The notes under the pieces are model-generated. The model ran no database searches. It was not told the DNA's origin and worked only from the letters and a program-made list of their open reading frames with translations. The translations under genes were made by a program, and so were the position numbers. A stretch of DNA of 64,000 bases from an uncultured Eubacterium sp. GTDB taxonomy: Bacteria > Bacillota > Clostridia > Lachnospirales > Lachnospiraceae. The DNA lies in NCBI RefSeq assembly GCF_937958975.1, contig NZ_CALGRE010000002.1:13507-77506 (forward strand), written 5' to 3'. Of the stretch, positions 18,751-28,702 are shown one piece after another. Every line of letters starts with the position of its first letter. The stretch's first letter is position 1.

Positions 18751-19534
18751 GTAATTCTCCGGTTTTATTTTTTTCCGTATTCTCCTCAGTCAATAATCCA
18801 TTTAAGTGCTCCCAAAGCTCACCATAGCCCTCGCTTGCCGGTGTCACAGGTTTTTCAATCGGATTATACAAATGCTCCCTTATCACTCCATCTTTTGACA
18901 TGACCATAATTCTGTTTCCAAGGGCAATTGCCTCCTGAATATTGTGAGTGATAAATAACACTGTCATTTTTTCCTTTTCTTTTATCTGCATTAACTCAGC
19001 CTGCATTTGGTTTCTTGTCATTGCATCCAATGCTGCAAAGGGTTCGTCCATCATAATTATTTTTGAACCTAGCACCATTCCTTTTGCGATTGCCACTCTC
19101 TGCTTCATTCCTCCACTTAACTGATGTGGATAATAATCTTTATATGGCAGAAGATTTACTTTATCAAGATATTCCATGGCTCTTTTTTTACGCTCCTGTT
19201 TATTCTTCATACCTCCGGCCTTTAATGGATATGTCAAATTTCCAAGAACTGTTTTCCATGGAAACAACTGGTTAAAATCCTGAAAAACCATTATTCTGTC
19301 TGCACCGGGTTTCGTTACACGTTTTCCGTTTACTTCAATAGAACCTTTATATTCCTCAAAACCTGCAATACATCGAATTAATGTAGATTTTCCGCATCCC
19401 GACGGACCGAGAACACATAAAAAATCTTCTTCATTAACTGTTAAATCTATGTTATTTAAAATTACCCTGCTCGAATTATCATACTTCTTTGTAAGATTCT
19501 GTATTTTTAAAATAGTATTCTTTTGATTGCTCAT
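18731..19534 (-). CDS. ABC importer ATPase, nitrate/sulfonate/taurine type
   Basis: ATP-binding subunit of about 267 residues with Walker A GPSGCGKST, Q-loop VFQDFNQLFPW, signature LSGGMKQR and Walker B IIMMDEPFAALD; it fits the SsuB/TauB/NrtD group. The ATG at 19534 overlaps the permease stop as ATGA and has GGGG upstream, so I prefer it to the longer in-frame start at 19549. It powers the permease at 19531-20307. Its 3' end overlaps the SGNH gene. Confidence 0.9.
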   Translation of the reverse strand: MSNQKNTILKIQNLTKKYDNSSRVILNNIDLTVNEEDFLCVLGPSGCGKSTLIRCIAGFEEYKGSIEVNGKRVTKPGADRIMVFQDFNQLFPWKTVLGNLTYPLKAGGMKNKQERKKRAMEYLDKVNLLPYKDYYPHQLSGGMKQRVAIAKGMVLGSKIIMMDEPFAALDAMTRNQMQAELMQIKEKEKMTVLFITHNIQEAIALGNRIMVMSKDGVIREHLYNPIEKPVTPASEGYGELWEHLNGLLTEENTEKNKTGELHENKNI

Positions 19535-20307
19535 CGTGTCATACCCCATTTCTTAAATGTCTTATTCTCAATGGTTCTAAATATACCGTACTCAACAATC
19601 AGCCCGATTATAACAATTACGATAATTGTCGCAAAAACACCTGAAATATCGGTCTGGGTTCGTCTGTCCTGAATAAAATATCCAATTCCTAAGGCTCCAC
19701 CACCACCGAAAATCATCTCTGCACTGATAAGACCTCTCCACGCTCTTGCCCAGCCGACTTTTATCCCCGAGAAAATTCTCGGCAGAGCTGCCGGAAGGAA
19801 AACACCAAACACCAGTCTGACCGGATTTAGTCCTATATTTTGTCCAACTTCCAGATAAAGTTTCGGTACAGCATTAAAGCCATCAATAATACTCCTTGAC
19901 ATCGGCCACACAACAGAATGAATCACCATAAAAATAATTGAATTATCACCGACACCAAGCCATAGTATTGCCACGGGTATCAATGCGATACCCGGTATCA
20001 AATCAAACATTGAGACAATCATGTTATAAATCGCATAAAAGGTTTCACTGATAACAGAAAGACTTGAAAATATAAGTGCCAGCAAAATTCCTATTACAAG
20101 TCCCTTTAATATCAGGGAAAGAGAATGTAATACCATGACCGCCAGCTCTTTTTCTGCAAACGCTGTTATAAATGCCTGTCCTATGGATTTTAATGATGGA
20201 AACAGTAACTTCGGCCAAATTTCCATAGAATACAGAACCTGCCATAACACTAAAACTGCTAAAATAAAAATAACCTGTGCCAGAATATTTCTTATCTTCT
20301 TATTCAC
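19531..20307 (-). CDS. ABC importer permease, nitrate/sulfonate/taurine type
   Basis: Membrane permease of 258 residues with about six hydrophobic segments. The ATPase contact loop is the EAA-like VGQNIGLNPVRLVFGVFLPAALP. It belongs to the SsuC/TauC family. It is 17 bp from the binding-protein gene and overlaps the ATPase gene. Confidence 0.9.
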   Translation of the reverse strand: MNKKIRNILAQVIFILAVLVLWQVLYSMEIWPKLLFPSLKSIGQAFITAFAEKELAVMVLHSLSLILKGLVIGILLALIFSSLSVISETFYAIYNMIVSMFDLIPGIALIPVAILWLGVGDNSIIFMVIHSVVWPMSRSIIDGFNAVPKLYLEVGQNIGLNPVRLVFGVFLPAALPRIFSGIKVGWARAWRGLISAEMIFGGGGALGIGYFIQDRRTQTDISGVFATIIVIVIIGLIVEYGIFRTIENKTFKKWGMTR

Positions 20308-20324
20308 TGTTTACTCCTCGTTTC

Positions 20325-21305
20325 CTATTCTCCCTGAACATTATCAAATGCAATTTCACGAATATCCTTTGGTCCATTTTCCAGAAATCCTTCCTCAACC
20401 ATAAAATTGGAAAGTTCCATTACTCCCTGAAGTTTTGTCGTATAATTTGAACCCTCATCCTGCATCCATGAGAGAATCTCTTTTTCTGATGCATCATAAT
20501 CCTGTGCAATCAGTTTCGCAGTTGCTTCCTGATTGTTATCAATATATGTCACTGCCTCTTCCATCGCTTTACAAAGAGCATCATATAATTCTGGTTTTTC
20601 TTCTTTTAATTTTGTAGATGCCACACCAACGATAAATGTATTTCCATTTGGCCATACATCTTCGCCAACTTCTATTTCATGTACTTTTTCATTTTCAAGC
20701 TCCATAAAATTATATGGAGAAATTACCATATGGCACGAAACCGCACCCGACAAAATTGAAGAATAACCATCCGCATTTGCCAAAACTGTCAAATTTCCAT
20801 CCAACGCTCTCGCATTACCAAGTTCTGCTTTTGCTGCCATTGCCAATAAAATGTGAGGCTGACTGTTAATGTTCGTGATTGCTATCTGGTCATCTGATGT
20901 AATATCTTTCAAACTGTTGATTTCTTTTTTGTTTGTGAGAATACCATAAGGCTGTGAGGACATACCTGCAAAAATCTTATACGGGATTCCCGCTTTCATT
21001 CCTGTGATAGCCGGAGCCACTCCCATAGCGCCAACATCAACGGAACCGGCAGTAATGCCATCATTAATTGCTGAACCATTTGCCATAATTTTCCAGTCTA
21101 CGGACAAATCTTTCCCATAATATTTTTCAATCAGTTTCTGCTCTTTCATAACAACAAGAGGTGCATACGCAATGCTCGACTGATAAGCGATTACTAGGTT
21201 TTCTGCCTCATTTTTTGTTTCTTTATCTCCTCCACTACATGCAGTCAAGCCTGCAATCAATGAAACGGTAACAATAATCCCTGTAACTTTTTTCCAAATT
21301 TTCAT
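20325..21305 (-). CDS. ABC importer substrate-binding lipoprotein, SsuA/NMT1-like
   Basis: A 326-residue lipoprotein with lipobox LTAC (Cys23). The mature protein has the NMT1/SsuA fold: AYAPLVVMKEQKLIEKYYG, NGSAINDGITAGSVDVGAMG and GVASTKLKEEKPELYDAL. Family members bind taurine, alkanesulfonates, nitrate or thiamine-pyrimidine precursors; the ligand is not readable here. As first gene of the 21.3-14.2 kb operon it may supply the acid that the downstream ligase activates, or simply share regulation. That is inference. Confidence 0.88.
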   Translation of the reverse strand: MKIWKKVTGIIVTVSLIAGLTACSGGDKETKNEAENLVIAYQSSIAYAPLVVMKEQKLIEKYYGKDLSVDWKIMANGSAINDGITAGSVDVGAMGVAPAITGMKAGIPYKIFAGMSSQPYGILTNKKEINSLKDITSDDQIAITNINSQPHILLAMAAKAELGNARALDGNLTVLANADGYSSILSGAVSCHMVISPYNFMELENEKVHEIEVGEDVWPNGNTFIVGVASTKLKEEKPELYDALCKAMEEAVTYIDNNQEATAKLIAQDYDASEKEILSWMQDEGSNYTTKLQGVMELSNFMVEEGFLENGPKDIREIAFDNVQGE

Positions 21306-21464
21306 TCATTCGTTCCTTCTTTCTTTGTTTTTTTACAAAATTATTTCATTTATTACATTAAAAAATAAAAATGATATAAAATTGATAACTGGACTTGATT
21401 TAATAATCTCATTTTCATCAAATTAATATTTTATGATTTTGATAAAGTGCGGAGGAAAAAATAT

Positions 21465-23057
21465 ATGAAACATAGTTTACAAAAAAACATCTTATTTTTA
21501 TTATTATTTACTGCAGTATATTCGATGTCTTTTAACAGCATAAAAGCATCTCCCCTGAGCGTTTCACCTGTCAGAATACTTTTTATTGGAAACAGTTCTA
21601 CTTATTATAATAATATGCCGCTTATGATAAAGGGACTTGCCAATGCCGATGGGATAGAGGTTGAAGTCGAGACTGTAACTGCATCCAATTACAAATTATC
21701 CCAGTTTGCAGCAGACGGTAATCTTTACAATACAAAAATAAAACAGTTATTATCAGAAAAAAAATTTGATTATGTTATTTTACAAGACCACAGGGCCTCT
21801 ATAATAGAAAACATGGAAACTTCCAAAGATGCTGTCTCTGTTCTAAAAGAGCTGATACAACAATATGGTGCCGAAACTATTCTTTATGAAACCCAGGCAG
21901 ACTACACCGGAAAAGATTTTACCATCGATGGAACACTTACTTTTTTAGACCATACAACATTACAGTATTATATGACAAAAAACTATTATTTTATCGGAAA
22001 CCTTTTCAACTGTACGGTATCTACTGCCGGAGTTAATTATACAAGATGTATGACTTTATATCCTGAAATTAACTTGTATCATTCGGACTTGCACCATCCT
22101 TCTATTGAGGGAAGTTACCTTGCGGCATGCACACTCTACCAGAGTATCTTTTCAAAGTCAGCTTATAATAATCACTTCCTTCCCGGCAGTGAATTTGACA
22201 CCGATGAATTGCTTACAAAATTAGAATATGATACTGCAAAAAAATTACAGGCAATATCTGATGATACTTTAAAACTGTCATCTACTACAATAACTGTAAA
22301 TAAAGGAAAGTCTCAAAATCTTAGTGCTTTCCTTCAATACACCCCCGAAAATCCACTCATGCATCTGTTTACAAACAAAATTGAATATTACAGCTTAGAT
22401 GGTGAAAAAGCAGCCGTCAACAGAAATACGGGTAACGTAACAGGTCTTAGAACCGGAGATACAATGATTATGGCTACAACAGACAGTGGTTTAATGTCAA
22501 TGTGTTCCGTGAGCATAAAACAACCTTCTATTGCGTTTACAATTGCAGAAGGAACCACCTATTTACACAGAAAGGACACGCAAACTTATACAACCAGCCT
22601 GTCCCCATCAGACACCACAGATGCCATCTCCTGGATAAGCAGTAAACCCACTATTGTATCTGTAGATGCCAACGGCAAAATTACCGCAAAAAAAATTGGA
22701 ACAGCAACAATTACCGCCACCACAGACAGCGGAATCAAGCTAAAGAGAAGTGTGCGCGTTAAATTAGTTACTCCAACAAAGGTTAAAGTAAAAAAGCTAT
22801 CAACCAATGCAAAAAGTAAAAAGTACGCTAATATAAAAATATCCTGGAAAAAGAATACAAATGCTGTAAAGTATTATATTTACCGTTCAACAAAAAAAGG
22901 CTCTGGATATAAAAAGATTGCGACAACAACTACAGCATCATATACAGATAAAAACAAGAAAAAAGGAAAAACATTTTACTATAAAATCCGTTCTATATAT
23001 TCTAATACTAAATGCAACAGTTACCGCACAAAAGGGTATAAAATAAAAGTTTCATAA
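21465..23057 (+). CDS. Secreted SGNH hydrolase with Big2 and FN3-like modules
   Basis: Protein of 530 residues. An N-terminal signal sequence (to about residue 29) is followed by an SGNH domain with FIGNSSTYYNN (nucleophile at Ser44/45) and the Asp208/His211 pair in HSDLHHPS. Two Big2 modules follow (about 275-435), then a lysine-rich FN3-like module to the end. There is no LPXTG signal, so attachment may be non-covalent. I chose the ATG at 21465 because GGAGG falls between it and an upstream GTG frame. It probably hydrolyses an ester on a glycan, perhaps reversing acylation made by the divergent operon; that link is speculative. Confidence 0.85.
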   Translation: MKHSLQKNILFLLLFTAVYSMSFNSIKASPLSVSPVRILFIGNSSTYYNNMPLMIKGLANADGIEVEVETVTASNYKLSQFAADGNLYNTKIKQLLSEKKFDYVILQDHRASIIENMETSKDAVSVLKELIQQYGAETILYETQADYTGKDFTIDGTLTFLDHTTLQYYMTKNYYFIGNLFNCTVSTAGVNYTRCMTLYPEINLYHSDLHHPSIEGSYLAACTLYQSIFSKSAYNNHFLPGSEFDTDELLTKLEYDTAKKLQAISDDTLKLSSTTITVNKGKSQNLSAFLQYTPENPLMHLFTNKIEYYSLDGEKAAVNRNTGNVTGLRTGDTMIMATTDSGLMSMCSVSIKQPSIAFTIAEGTTYLHRKDTQTYTTSLSPSDTTDAISWISSKPTIVSVDANGKITAKKIGTATITATTDSGIKLKRSVRVKLVTPTKVKVKKLSTNAKSKKYANIKISWKKNTNAVKYYIYRSTKKGSGYKKIATTTTASYTDKNKKKGKTFYYKIRSIYSNTKCNSYRTKGYKIKVS

Positions 23058-23059
23058 TC

Positions 23060-23112
23060 AAATACCGATATAAAACCCATAGTTCTCTATTGGTTTTATA
23101 TCGGTATTTTTG
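23060..23112. terminator. Bidirectional terminator
   Basis: An 18-bp perfect stem (23060-23077 with 23092-23109) with a T run on the plus side and an A run on the other; it serves the SGNH gene and the convergent ABC permease gene. Confidence 0.9.
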
Positions 23113-23122
23113 ATTTAATCAC

Positions 23123-25375
23123 TTATTCCGTCACCTTTAATGCCTGACTCATTGGTATGTTTTTTATTTTTTTAAACTGCATCCATGCCACAATGCCATA
23201 TGCCACCATCCCCATAAAGAACATTTGTACAAAAATTACCGGTTCATAATACAATGTAAGCCATCCGCTATAATCTTTCATCATTTGAAAATATATAGTG
23301 TCTATAACTGCCATCGCAATCAAATAGCTTATAATCATTGATAAAATAATGATTCCAGTAGTAGCAACCAGATAGAGTCTGCCAATTTCTCCATTCGTAT
23401 ACCCTAAAATCTTTACCATGGAGATAGATATTGTATTTTTTTCTATAATTAGTTTTGTTAAGAGATAGATTAATATTGTAAACATCACAACAGCAAATAC
23501 ATTGACCAAATAGAACATTTTTCCCATAGAGACATCTAACTGTCTTGATGTTTTCGTTAAATCGTCTTTTGTAATACATGTAGCAACATAATTGTCATCG
23601 ATATCTATTTTGCTATTTGAAAAATAACCATTAAAATATCCATCCTCTTTTTCAAACACATGGTTATATTCATCTTGAGACATAAAGACAGCTAATGCAG
23701 CCGGATATTTTACAAATCCCTGAATCTTAAATTTATACTCCCTTTCCCCATAACTTTCCCTTAACTTAAGGAAATCTCCCTCTTTTACTTTATATTTATC
23801 AGCAAATCCTTCCGATACATAATATCCATCTTCTATATTCTGCTTAAAATATTTACTGTTATCAGCAACTCCATATATATTTATTTCCTCTCCATCATCA
23901 GACATATTCATTTTTAAATTTGTAACACTATACTTTTCAGCACTTCTATCTTCTATTTCCACTTGTGATTTTAAAATATATTGATATTTAGCAATCATGT
24001 TTTCTACAATCTCAGTCTTATAATGCTCGAGCAGAGGCGACATCATCATTCCGAATAATAATAAAACATTTGCAAAAACAATTCCAACAAACAGCGTTAG
24101 ATATCCTACTTTATTTTGTAATATAATGCGTATTCTAAATCTGCTGAAAAACTTAATGTCAGGGAGTCTTACAGTTTTCATTTTCTGTCTTTTCCTTAAA
24201 TCTCTTCTTAGAAAATTAAGAGGTGATAATGACAATTTTGTACTTAATGCTATAAAATTTGTAATCAACATTATAAACATTGGAACCACCGTTGTTAAAA
24301 CAAAAGCTTCTGTATTCCATATTGTTTTATATGTTGGAAGACTATAACTGCCATAATACATACCCACTACCATATATTTAAAAACTGTATACCCCAATAT
24401 ATTTCCTGTTATAGCGGAAAGAAAAGATACAAGCATTGGAAGCCTGATATAATGACTTAGAATTTCAGACTTATCATATCCCGATGCACGAAGCGTTCCA
24501 ATAACCGCTGATTCTTTCACTATTGTATGACTGATTGTCACTGTAAAAACAAATGCTAATATAACCATTAATATGTACAATATTACTATCATCATAGTTT
24601 TATCACTGCCAAGGTCATTCCCCGTAAAATTTACCGCACTATTCAAATACCTGGGTACATAATCATCTATCACTGCCACTTTTGCCAGCTCTTTCAAAAA
24701 GTTATCTGACATTTCCTTCTGTTCTATCTCGTCTTTCGGTACATTTTTATATAAAAAACTATAATTATATTTCGTATTATTATTAACAAATGTAAAACCT
24801 TCTTTTGTCATAACGGAAACACCAAATTTTACTGAATCAAACATCATGTCAGTATTATTAGAAAATAACGCACTATAATCTGACAGGGCAACCATTCCTG
24901 TTACTGTTAATTTTCTATCTGCCACTTTTATTTTGTCACCGATTTTTACTTTATTATTATCTGCAAACATCCTATCAACGGCAATCTCACTCTTCTTCTT
25001 TGGCATACTCCCTTTCATAAGGCATACTTTATTTACTTTTTTCCTATTTACAAAGACTCTAAGCGTACTATTATTATCTCCATCTAAATTTGTATCACAT
25101 TGCGTATCTTTATAAAAATTTTCATATATCTTTACTCCTTTTTTTTCTAAAATTTCTATTAACCTGTCATCCGCTTTATCACCTAAAGCAAAATGTCCAT
25201 ATTCAATATTATATTTTTCAAAGCTCTCCTCATACGAAGTTTTCATGCTTCCTCCCGCCACAAGAAACCCTGAAACAAATCCGATTGTCAAAGTCATAAA
25301 TAAAAATATTACAAGATACTTTCCAAAATCCTCTTTCAATTCTCTCAATATTCTTTTATTTAACGGATTTTTCAT
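23123..25375 (-). CDS. FtsX-type ABC permease
   Basis: Large membrane protein of about 750 residues with two FtsX domains, each with three membrane segments and a large extracytoplasmic region. It opens with the usual MKNPLNKRILRELKEDFGKY. The start at 25375 fits this family pattern; GTG and ATG codons up to nine bases upstream are alternatives. With the ATPase 13 bp upstream it forms a MacB/YtrF-like system for lipids, peptides or antibiotic sensing. No two-component genes lie beside it. Confidence 0.9.
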   Translation of the reverse strand: MKNPLNKRILRELKEDFGKYLVIFLFMTLTIGFVSGFLVAGGSMKTSYEESFEKYNIEYGHFALGDKADDRLIEILEKKGVKIYENFYKDTQCDTNLDGDNNSTLRVFVNRKKVNKVCLMKGSMPKKKSEIAVDRMFADNNKVKIGDKIKVADRKLTVTGMVALSDYSALFSNNTDMMFDSVKFGVSVMTKEGFTFVNNNTKYNYSFLYKNVPKDEIEQKEMSDNFLKELAKVAVIDDYVPRYLNSAVNFTGNDLGSDKTMMIVILYILMVILAFVFTVTISHTIVKESAVIGTLRASGYDKSEILSHYIRLPMLVSFLSAITGNILGYTVFKYMVVGMYYGSYSLPTYKTIWNTEAFVLTTVVPMFIMLITNFIALSTKLSLSPLNFLRRDLRKRQKMKTVRLPDIKFFSRFRIRIILQNKVGYLTLFVGIVFANVLLLFGMMMSPLLEHYKTEIVENMIAKYQYILKSQVEIEDRSAEKYSVTNLKMNMSDDGEEINIYGVADNSKYFKQNIEDGYYVSEGFADKYKVKEGDFLKLRESYGEREYKFKIQGFVKYPAALAVFMSQDEYNHVFEKEDGYFNGYFSNSKIDIDDNYVATCITKDDLTKTSRQLDVSMGKMFYLVNVFAVVMFTILIYLLTKLIIEKNTISISMVKILGYTNGEIGRLYLVATTGIIILSMIISYLIAMAVIDTIYFQMMKDYSGWLTLYYEPVIFVQMFFMGMVAYGIVAWMQFKKIKNIPMSQALKVTE

Positions 25376-25388
25376 CAACATCACCGCC

Positions 25389-26087
25389 TTACCATTCCAA
25401 ATCTTTTGCAGACATTTTATTATTATTTACACAAATATTTCTTATTTTTCCATCCCTTAATTGAATAACTTTATCAGCCATATTTTTTATTGCATCATTA
25501 TGTGTTACTATAATTACTGTGTTTCCATATTTTTTATTTACCTCTTCAATTAGCTTTAAAATATCTTTTGATGATTTATAATCTAACGCTCCTGTTGGTT
25601 CATCACATAAAAGTATATCGGGATTTTTCACAATTGCCCGTCCAATAGCTGTTCTTTGCTGCTGTCCTCCCGACAATTGATTCGGTAATTTATATCTATG
25701 CTCATAAAGTCCAAGTGTCTTTAGCAAATCATTTATCTCAAGTGGATTGTCACTTAAATAAGCGCCAATCTCTATATTTTCTTTCACATTTAGATTCGGA
25801 ATCAAATTATAAAGCTGAAAAACATACCCTAAATGCTTTCTCCTATACCTGGTCAATTCTTTTTCTTTCATATCAACCATCTTTTCCCCATCAATACTGA
25901 TGTATCCACTATCAGCCTCATCTATTCCCCCAATAATATTTAGTAGCGTTGATTTTCCTGAACCGGATGGACCAAGAAGCACACACATTTCGCCTTTTTC
26001 CAGCTCAAAACTTACTCCATTCAGCACTTCCATCTGATTTTCACCAATTCCAAAACTTTTTCTTATATTACTGATTTGCAAGAACAT
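25389..26087 (-). CDS. ABC ATPase, LolD/MacB type
   Basis: A 232-residue ATPase with GPSGSGKST, LSGGQQQRTAIGRAI and LLCDEPTGALDYKSS, the last being typical of the LolD/MacB/FtsE group. It partners the FtsX-type permease directly downstream. The short gap (13 bp) implies one transcript. Confidence 0.93.
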   Translation of the reverse strand: MFLQISNIRKSFGIGENQMEVLNGVSFELEKGEMCVLLGPSGSGKSTLLNIIGGIDEADSGYISIDGEKMVDMKEKELTRYRRKHLGYVFQLYNLIPNLNVKENIEIGAYLSDNPLEINDLLKTLGLYEHRYKLPNQLSGGQQQRTAIGRAIVKNPDILLCDEPTGALDYKSSKDILKLIEEVNKKYGNTVIIVTHNDAIKNMADKVIQLRDGKIRNICVNNNKMSAKDLEW

Positions 26088-26158
26088 ACTTTTTCCTCCT
26101 CAAATATTAAATTATGTACAATATTAACAAATAACAAAACATATTTCTACAGAACAAG

Positions 26159-26212
26159 AAAGAGGATTCAGCTAATGTATAAGAATCCATATACTTTAGC
26201 TGCCTCCTCTTT
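26159..26212 (-). terminator. Imperfect hairpin after the feo genes
   Basis: Long interrupted stem, outer arms AAAGAGGA/TCCTCTTT and inner CAGCTAA/TTAGCTG. The T run is poor on the minus strand. It probably marks the 3' end of the feo transcript, just past the Cys-rich gene. The 398 bases between 26088 and 26485 otherwise hold only that small gene and a second hairpin. Confidence 0.55.
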
Positions 26213-26229
26213 GAATCAAACATCGTATT

Positions 26230-26379
26230 TTAATGGCAATGTCCGCCGCAATGTTTACAATCACCACCGCATTGGAGAGATTTTCCCTTCTTTTTATCAC
26301 GAATCATACTTCTTATAACCAAACATATGATTAAAACTAATAGAATTAAAACAATAAATGTACCTATAGTACCGTTCAT
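26230..26379 (-). CDS. FeoB-associated Cys-rich membrane protein (49 aa)
   Basis: Short gene directly downstream of feoB, encoding 49 residues. One N-terminal membrane helix (GTFIVLILLVLIICLVI) is followed by a basic stretch and a Cys/His-rich tail, LQCGGDCKHCGGHCH. This matches the FeoB-associated Cys-rich membrane protein family found beside feoB in Firmicutes. The ATG has AAGGAGG six bases upstream. The four cysteines and three histidines in the tail suggest metal binding near the FeoB channel; the mechanism is not established. Confidence 0.85.
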   Translation of the reverse strand: MNGTIGTFIVLILLVLIICLVIRSMIRDKKKGKSLQCGGDCKHCGGHCH

Positions 26380-26408
26380 ATGAACCTCCTTGCAATAGTG
26401 TCTGCAAA

Positions 26409-26440
26409 ACAGAAACGCAGATGCCCAGTCAGGTTTCTGT
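26409..26440 (-). terminator. Hairpin between feoB and the Cys-rich gene
   Basis: Arms ACAGAAAC/GTTTCTGT with a 16-base loop, followed by TTTT on the minus strand. It may be a partial terminator or a processing or stabilising hairpin within the feo transcript. Confidence 0.45.
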
Positions 26441-26485
26441 CTTACATACTTTATAATTTATTCAAAATGGCTTTTTTCACAAAAA

Positions 26486-28645
26486 CTATCTTGCTTTTGC
26501 TGTATTTTTAATATTTATTTGAAATGATTTACTCTCTTTATATGGCCTGAACAATAGATATAAAAAGCATAATAGAATGATAAAAGCTACTACAGTCCAA
26601 ATACCAAATGCCGCTCCTGTTACCAACATACCAATCTGATATACACAAAGTCCTACCAAATAAGCCAGAACACATTGATAACCGATAGCAAACCAAAACC
26701 ATTTTTTATTATTCATCTCTCTCTTAATCGCCCCCATGGCTGCAAAACATGGAGCACACAAAAGGTTGAAAACTAAGAATGAATAAGCCGCCAATGCCGA
26801 AAGACTTCCTGCAAGGCTTCCCCATACTTCCTGACCATCTTCTGCAATTTCTGAGCCAAACCCAAACAACATACCAAATGTGCTGACTACATTTTCTTTT
26901 GCGATAAGACCTGTCACCGCTGCCACTGCCATCTTCCAATCTCCCCAGCCAAGTGGTGCAAATATTGGAGCAATAACTCCGCCAATCTTTGCAAGAATAC
27001 TATTGTCAAGCTGTGTTTCCATATCAAGCATTGCAAAGCTTCCATTGACCCAGCCAAAGTTCATTAAGAACCAGAGTAAAATAGTTGAGAGTAAGATAAT
27101 TGTACCTGCCTTTTTGATGAATGACCATCCTCTTTCCCACATACTTCTCAGTACATTTCCCACTGTAGGCAAATGGTATGCCGGAAGTTCCATTACAAAC
27201 GGAGCAGGCTCTCCCGCAAACATTTTTGTTTTCTTTAATATAATACCAGAAATAATAATTGCTGCAACACCAACAAAATAAGCACTCGGTGATACCCACC
27301 ACGCACCGTCAAACAACGCTCCTGCAATCAAAGCAATAATTGGAAGCTTTGCTCCACAAGGTATAAATGTTGTTGTCATAATTGTCATTTTTCTATCTCT
27401 GTCATTTTCTATCGTTCTTGACGCCATCACTCCCGGTACTCCACATCCGCTTCCAATCAGCATAGGAATAAAAGATTTTCCGGAAAGTCCAAATTTTCTA
27501 AAAATTCTATCCATTATAAAAGCTACTCTTGCCATATACCCACAACTTTCTAAAAAAGCCAGGAATATGAATAATACAAGCATCTGCGGAACAAAACCCA
27601 GCACCGCTCCCACACCGGCAACAATACCATCAAGAATCAGTCCCTGTAACCAACCTGCGCAATTAATAGCTTCTAAGCCTTTCTCTATAGCCGGTGGAAT
27701 AATTTCACCAAACAATACATCATTGGTCCAATCTGTAACAATAGTTCCTACCGTTGTTACAGAAACATAATATACAATAAACATAACAACTGCAAATATT
27801 GGGAGTGCCAGCCATCTGTTCGTGACAATACGATCAATTTTATCCGATGTTGTCATTTTCTTATCACTATTTTTTGTACAACAGTCTTTGATAATAGATG
27901 ATATATATACATATCTCTCATTTGTGATAATACTCTCTGTATCATCATCAAAATCATCTTCCAATTCCTTTATCTGTTTTTCAACATTCGGAATCATTGT
28001 CATATTATCCGCAATTTTGTCATCTCTCTCTAAAAGTTTTATAGCAAAAAATCTTTTTTGTTCATCCAAAACGTCGTTTCCTAAAAGCGACTCTGTCTCT
28101 TTGATAACTTTTTCGACACTCTCCGAAAATCGGTGAGCGATTTTATTTGCATTTCCATTTTCTGCAAGTTTTACAGCTTTTGCTGCAAGTTCTTTTATTC
28201 CTTTTCCTTTTAATGCCGATATTTCAACAACTTCGCAGCCTAACTTTTCGCTCAATTGTTTCATATGTATTTTATCACCTTTTTTTTCGATGACATCCGC
28301 CATATTAACCGCCATAATAACCGGTATTCCCAACTCCATAATTTGAGTCGAAAGGTACAGGTTTCTCTCAATATTTGTACCATCAACTATATTGATAATC
28401 GCATCCGGTTTCTCATGTATCAGATAATTTCTTGCAACAACCTCCTCCAATGTATATGGAGACAATGAATAAATTCCAGGTAAATCCATCAAGGTTACAT
28501 TTTTATATCCCTTAAGTTTTCCTTCTTTCTTTTCCACTGTGACACCTGGCCAGTTTCCAACAAACTGATTGGAGCCTGTCAATGCGTTAAACAATGTCGT
28601 TTTACCGCTGTTTGGATTTCCAGCTAATGCAATTTTCGTTGACAT
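26486..28645 (-). CDS. feoB: Ferrous iron transporter FeoB
   Basis: Fe(II) transporter of 719 residues. The N-terminal G-protein domain has G1 GNPNSGKT (residues 9-16), the switch region GNWPGVTVEKKEG and G3 DLPGIYSL. The membrane part has two Gate motifs (around MLIGSGCGVPGVMASR and LLCAPCFAAMGAIKRE). The family and length are diagnostic. Two FeoA genes upstream and the Cys-rich gene downstream complete the locus. Confidence 0.97.
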   Translation of the reverse strand: MSTKIALAGNPNSGKTTLFNALTGSNQFVGNWPGVTVEKKEGKLKGYKNVTLMDLPGIYSLSPYTLEEVVARNYLIHEKPDAIINIVDGTNIERNLYLSTQIMELGIPVIMAVNMADVIEKKGDKIHMKQLSEKLGCEVVEISALKGKGIKELAAKAVKLAENGNANKIAHRFSESVEKVIKETESLLGNDVLDEQKRFFAIKLLERDDKIADNMTMIPNVEKQIKELEDDFDDDTESIITNERYVYISSIIKDCCTKNSDKKMTTSDKIDRIVTNRWLALPIFAVVMFIVYYVSVTTVGTIVTDWTNDVLFGEIIPPAIEKGLEAINCAGWLQGLILDGIVAGVGAVLGFVPQMLVLFIFLAFLESCGYMARVAFIMDRIFRKFGLSGKSFIPMLIGSGCGVPGVMASRTIENDRDRKMTIMTTTFIPCGAKLPIIALIAGALFDGAWWVSPSAYFVGVAAIIISGIILKKTKMFAGEPAPFVMELPAYHLPTVGNVLRSMWERGWSFIKKAGTIILLSTILLWFLMNFGWVNGSFAMLDMETQLDNSILAKIGGVIAPIFAPLGWGDWKMAVAAVTGLIAKENVVSTFGMLFGFGSEIAEDGQEVWGSLAGSLSALAAYSFLVFNLLCAPCFAAMGAIKREMNNKKWFWFAIGYQCVLAYLVGLCVYQIGMLVTGAAFGIWTVVAFIILLCFLYLLFRPYKESKSFQINIKNTAKAR

Positions 28646-28702
28646 ATTTACTTCCTTTCTAAATATTATAAGAATAAACTTGTTTGTTGTTTCTATTTTT
28701 AA

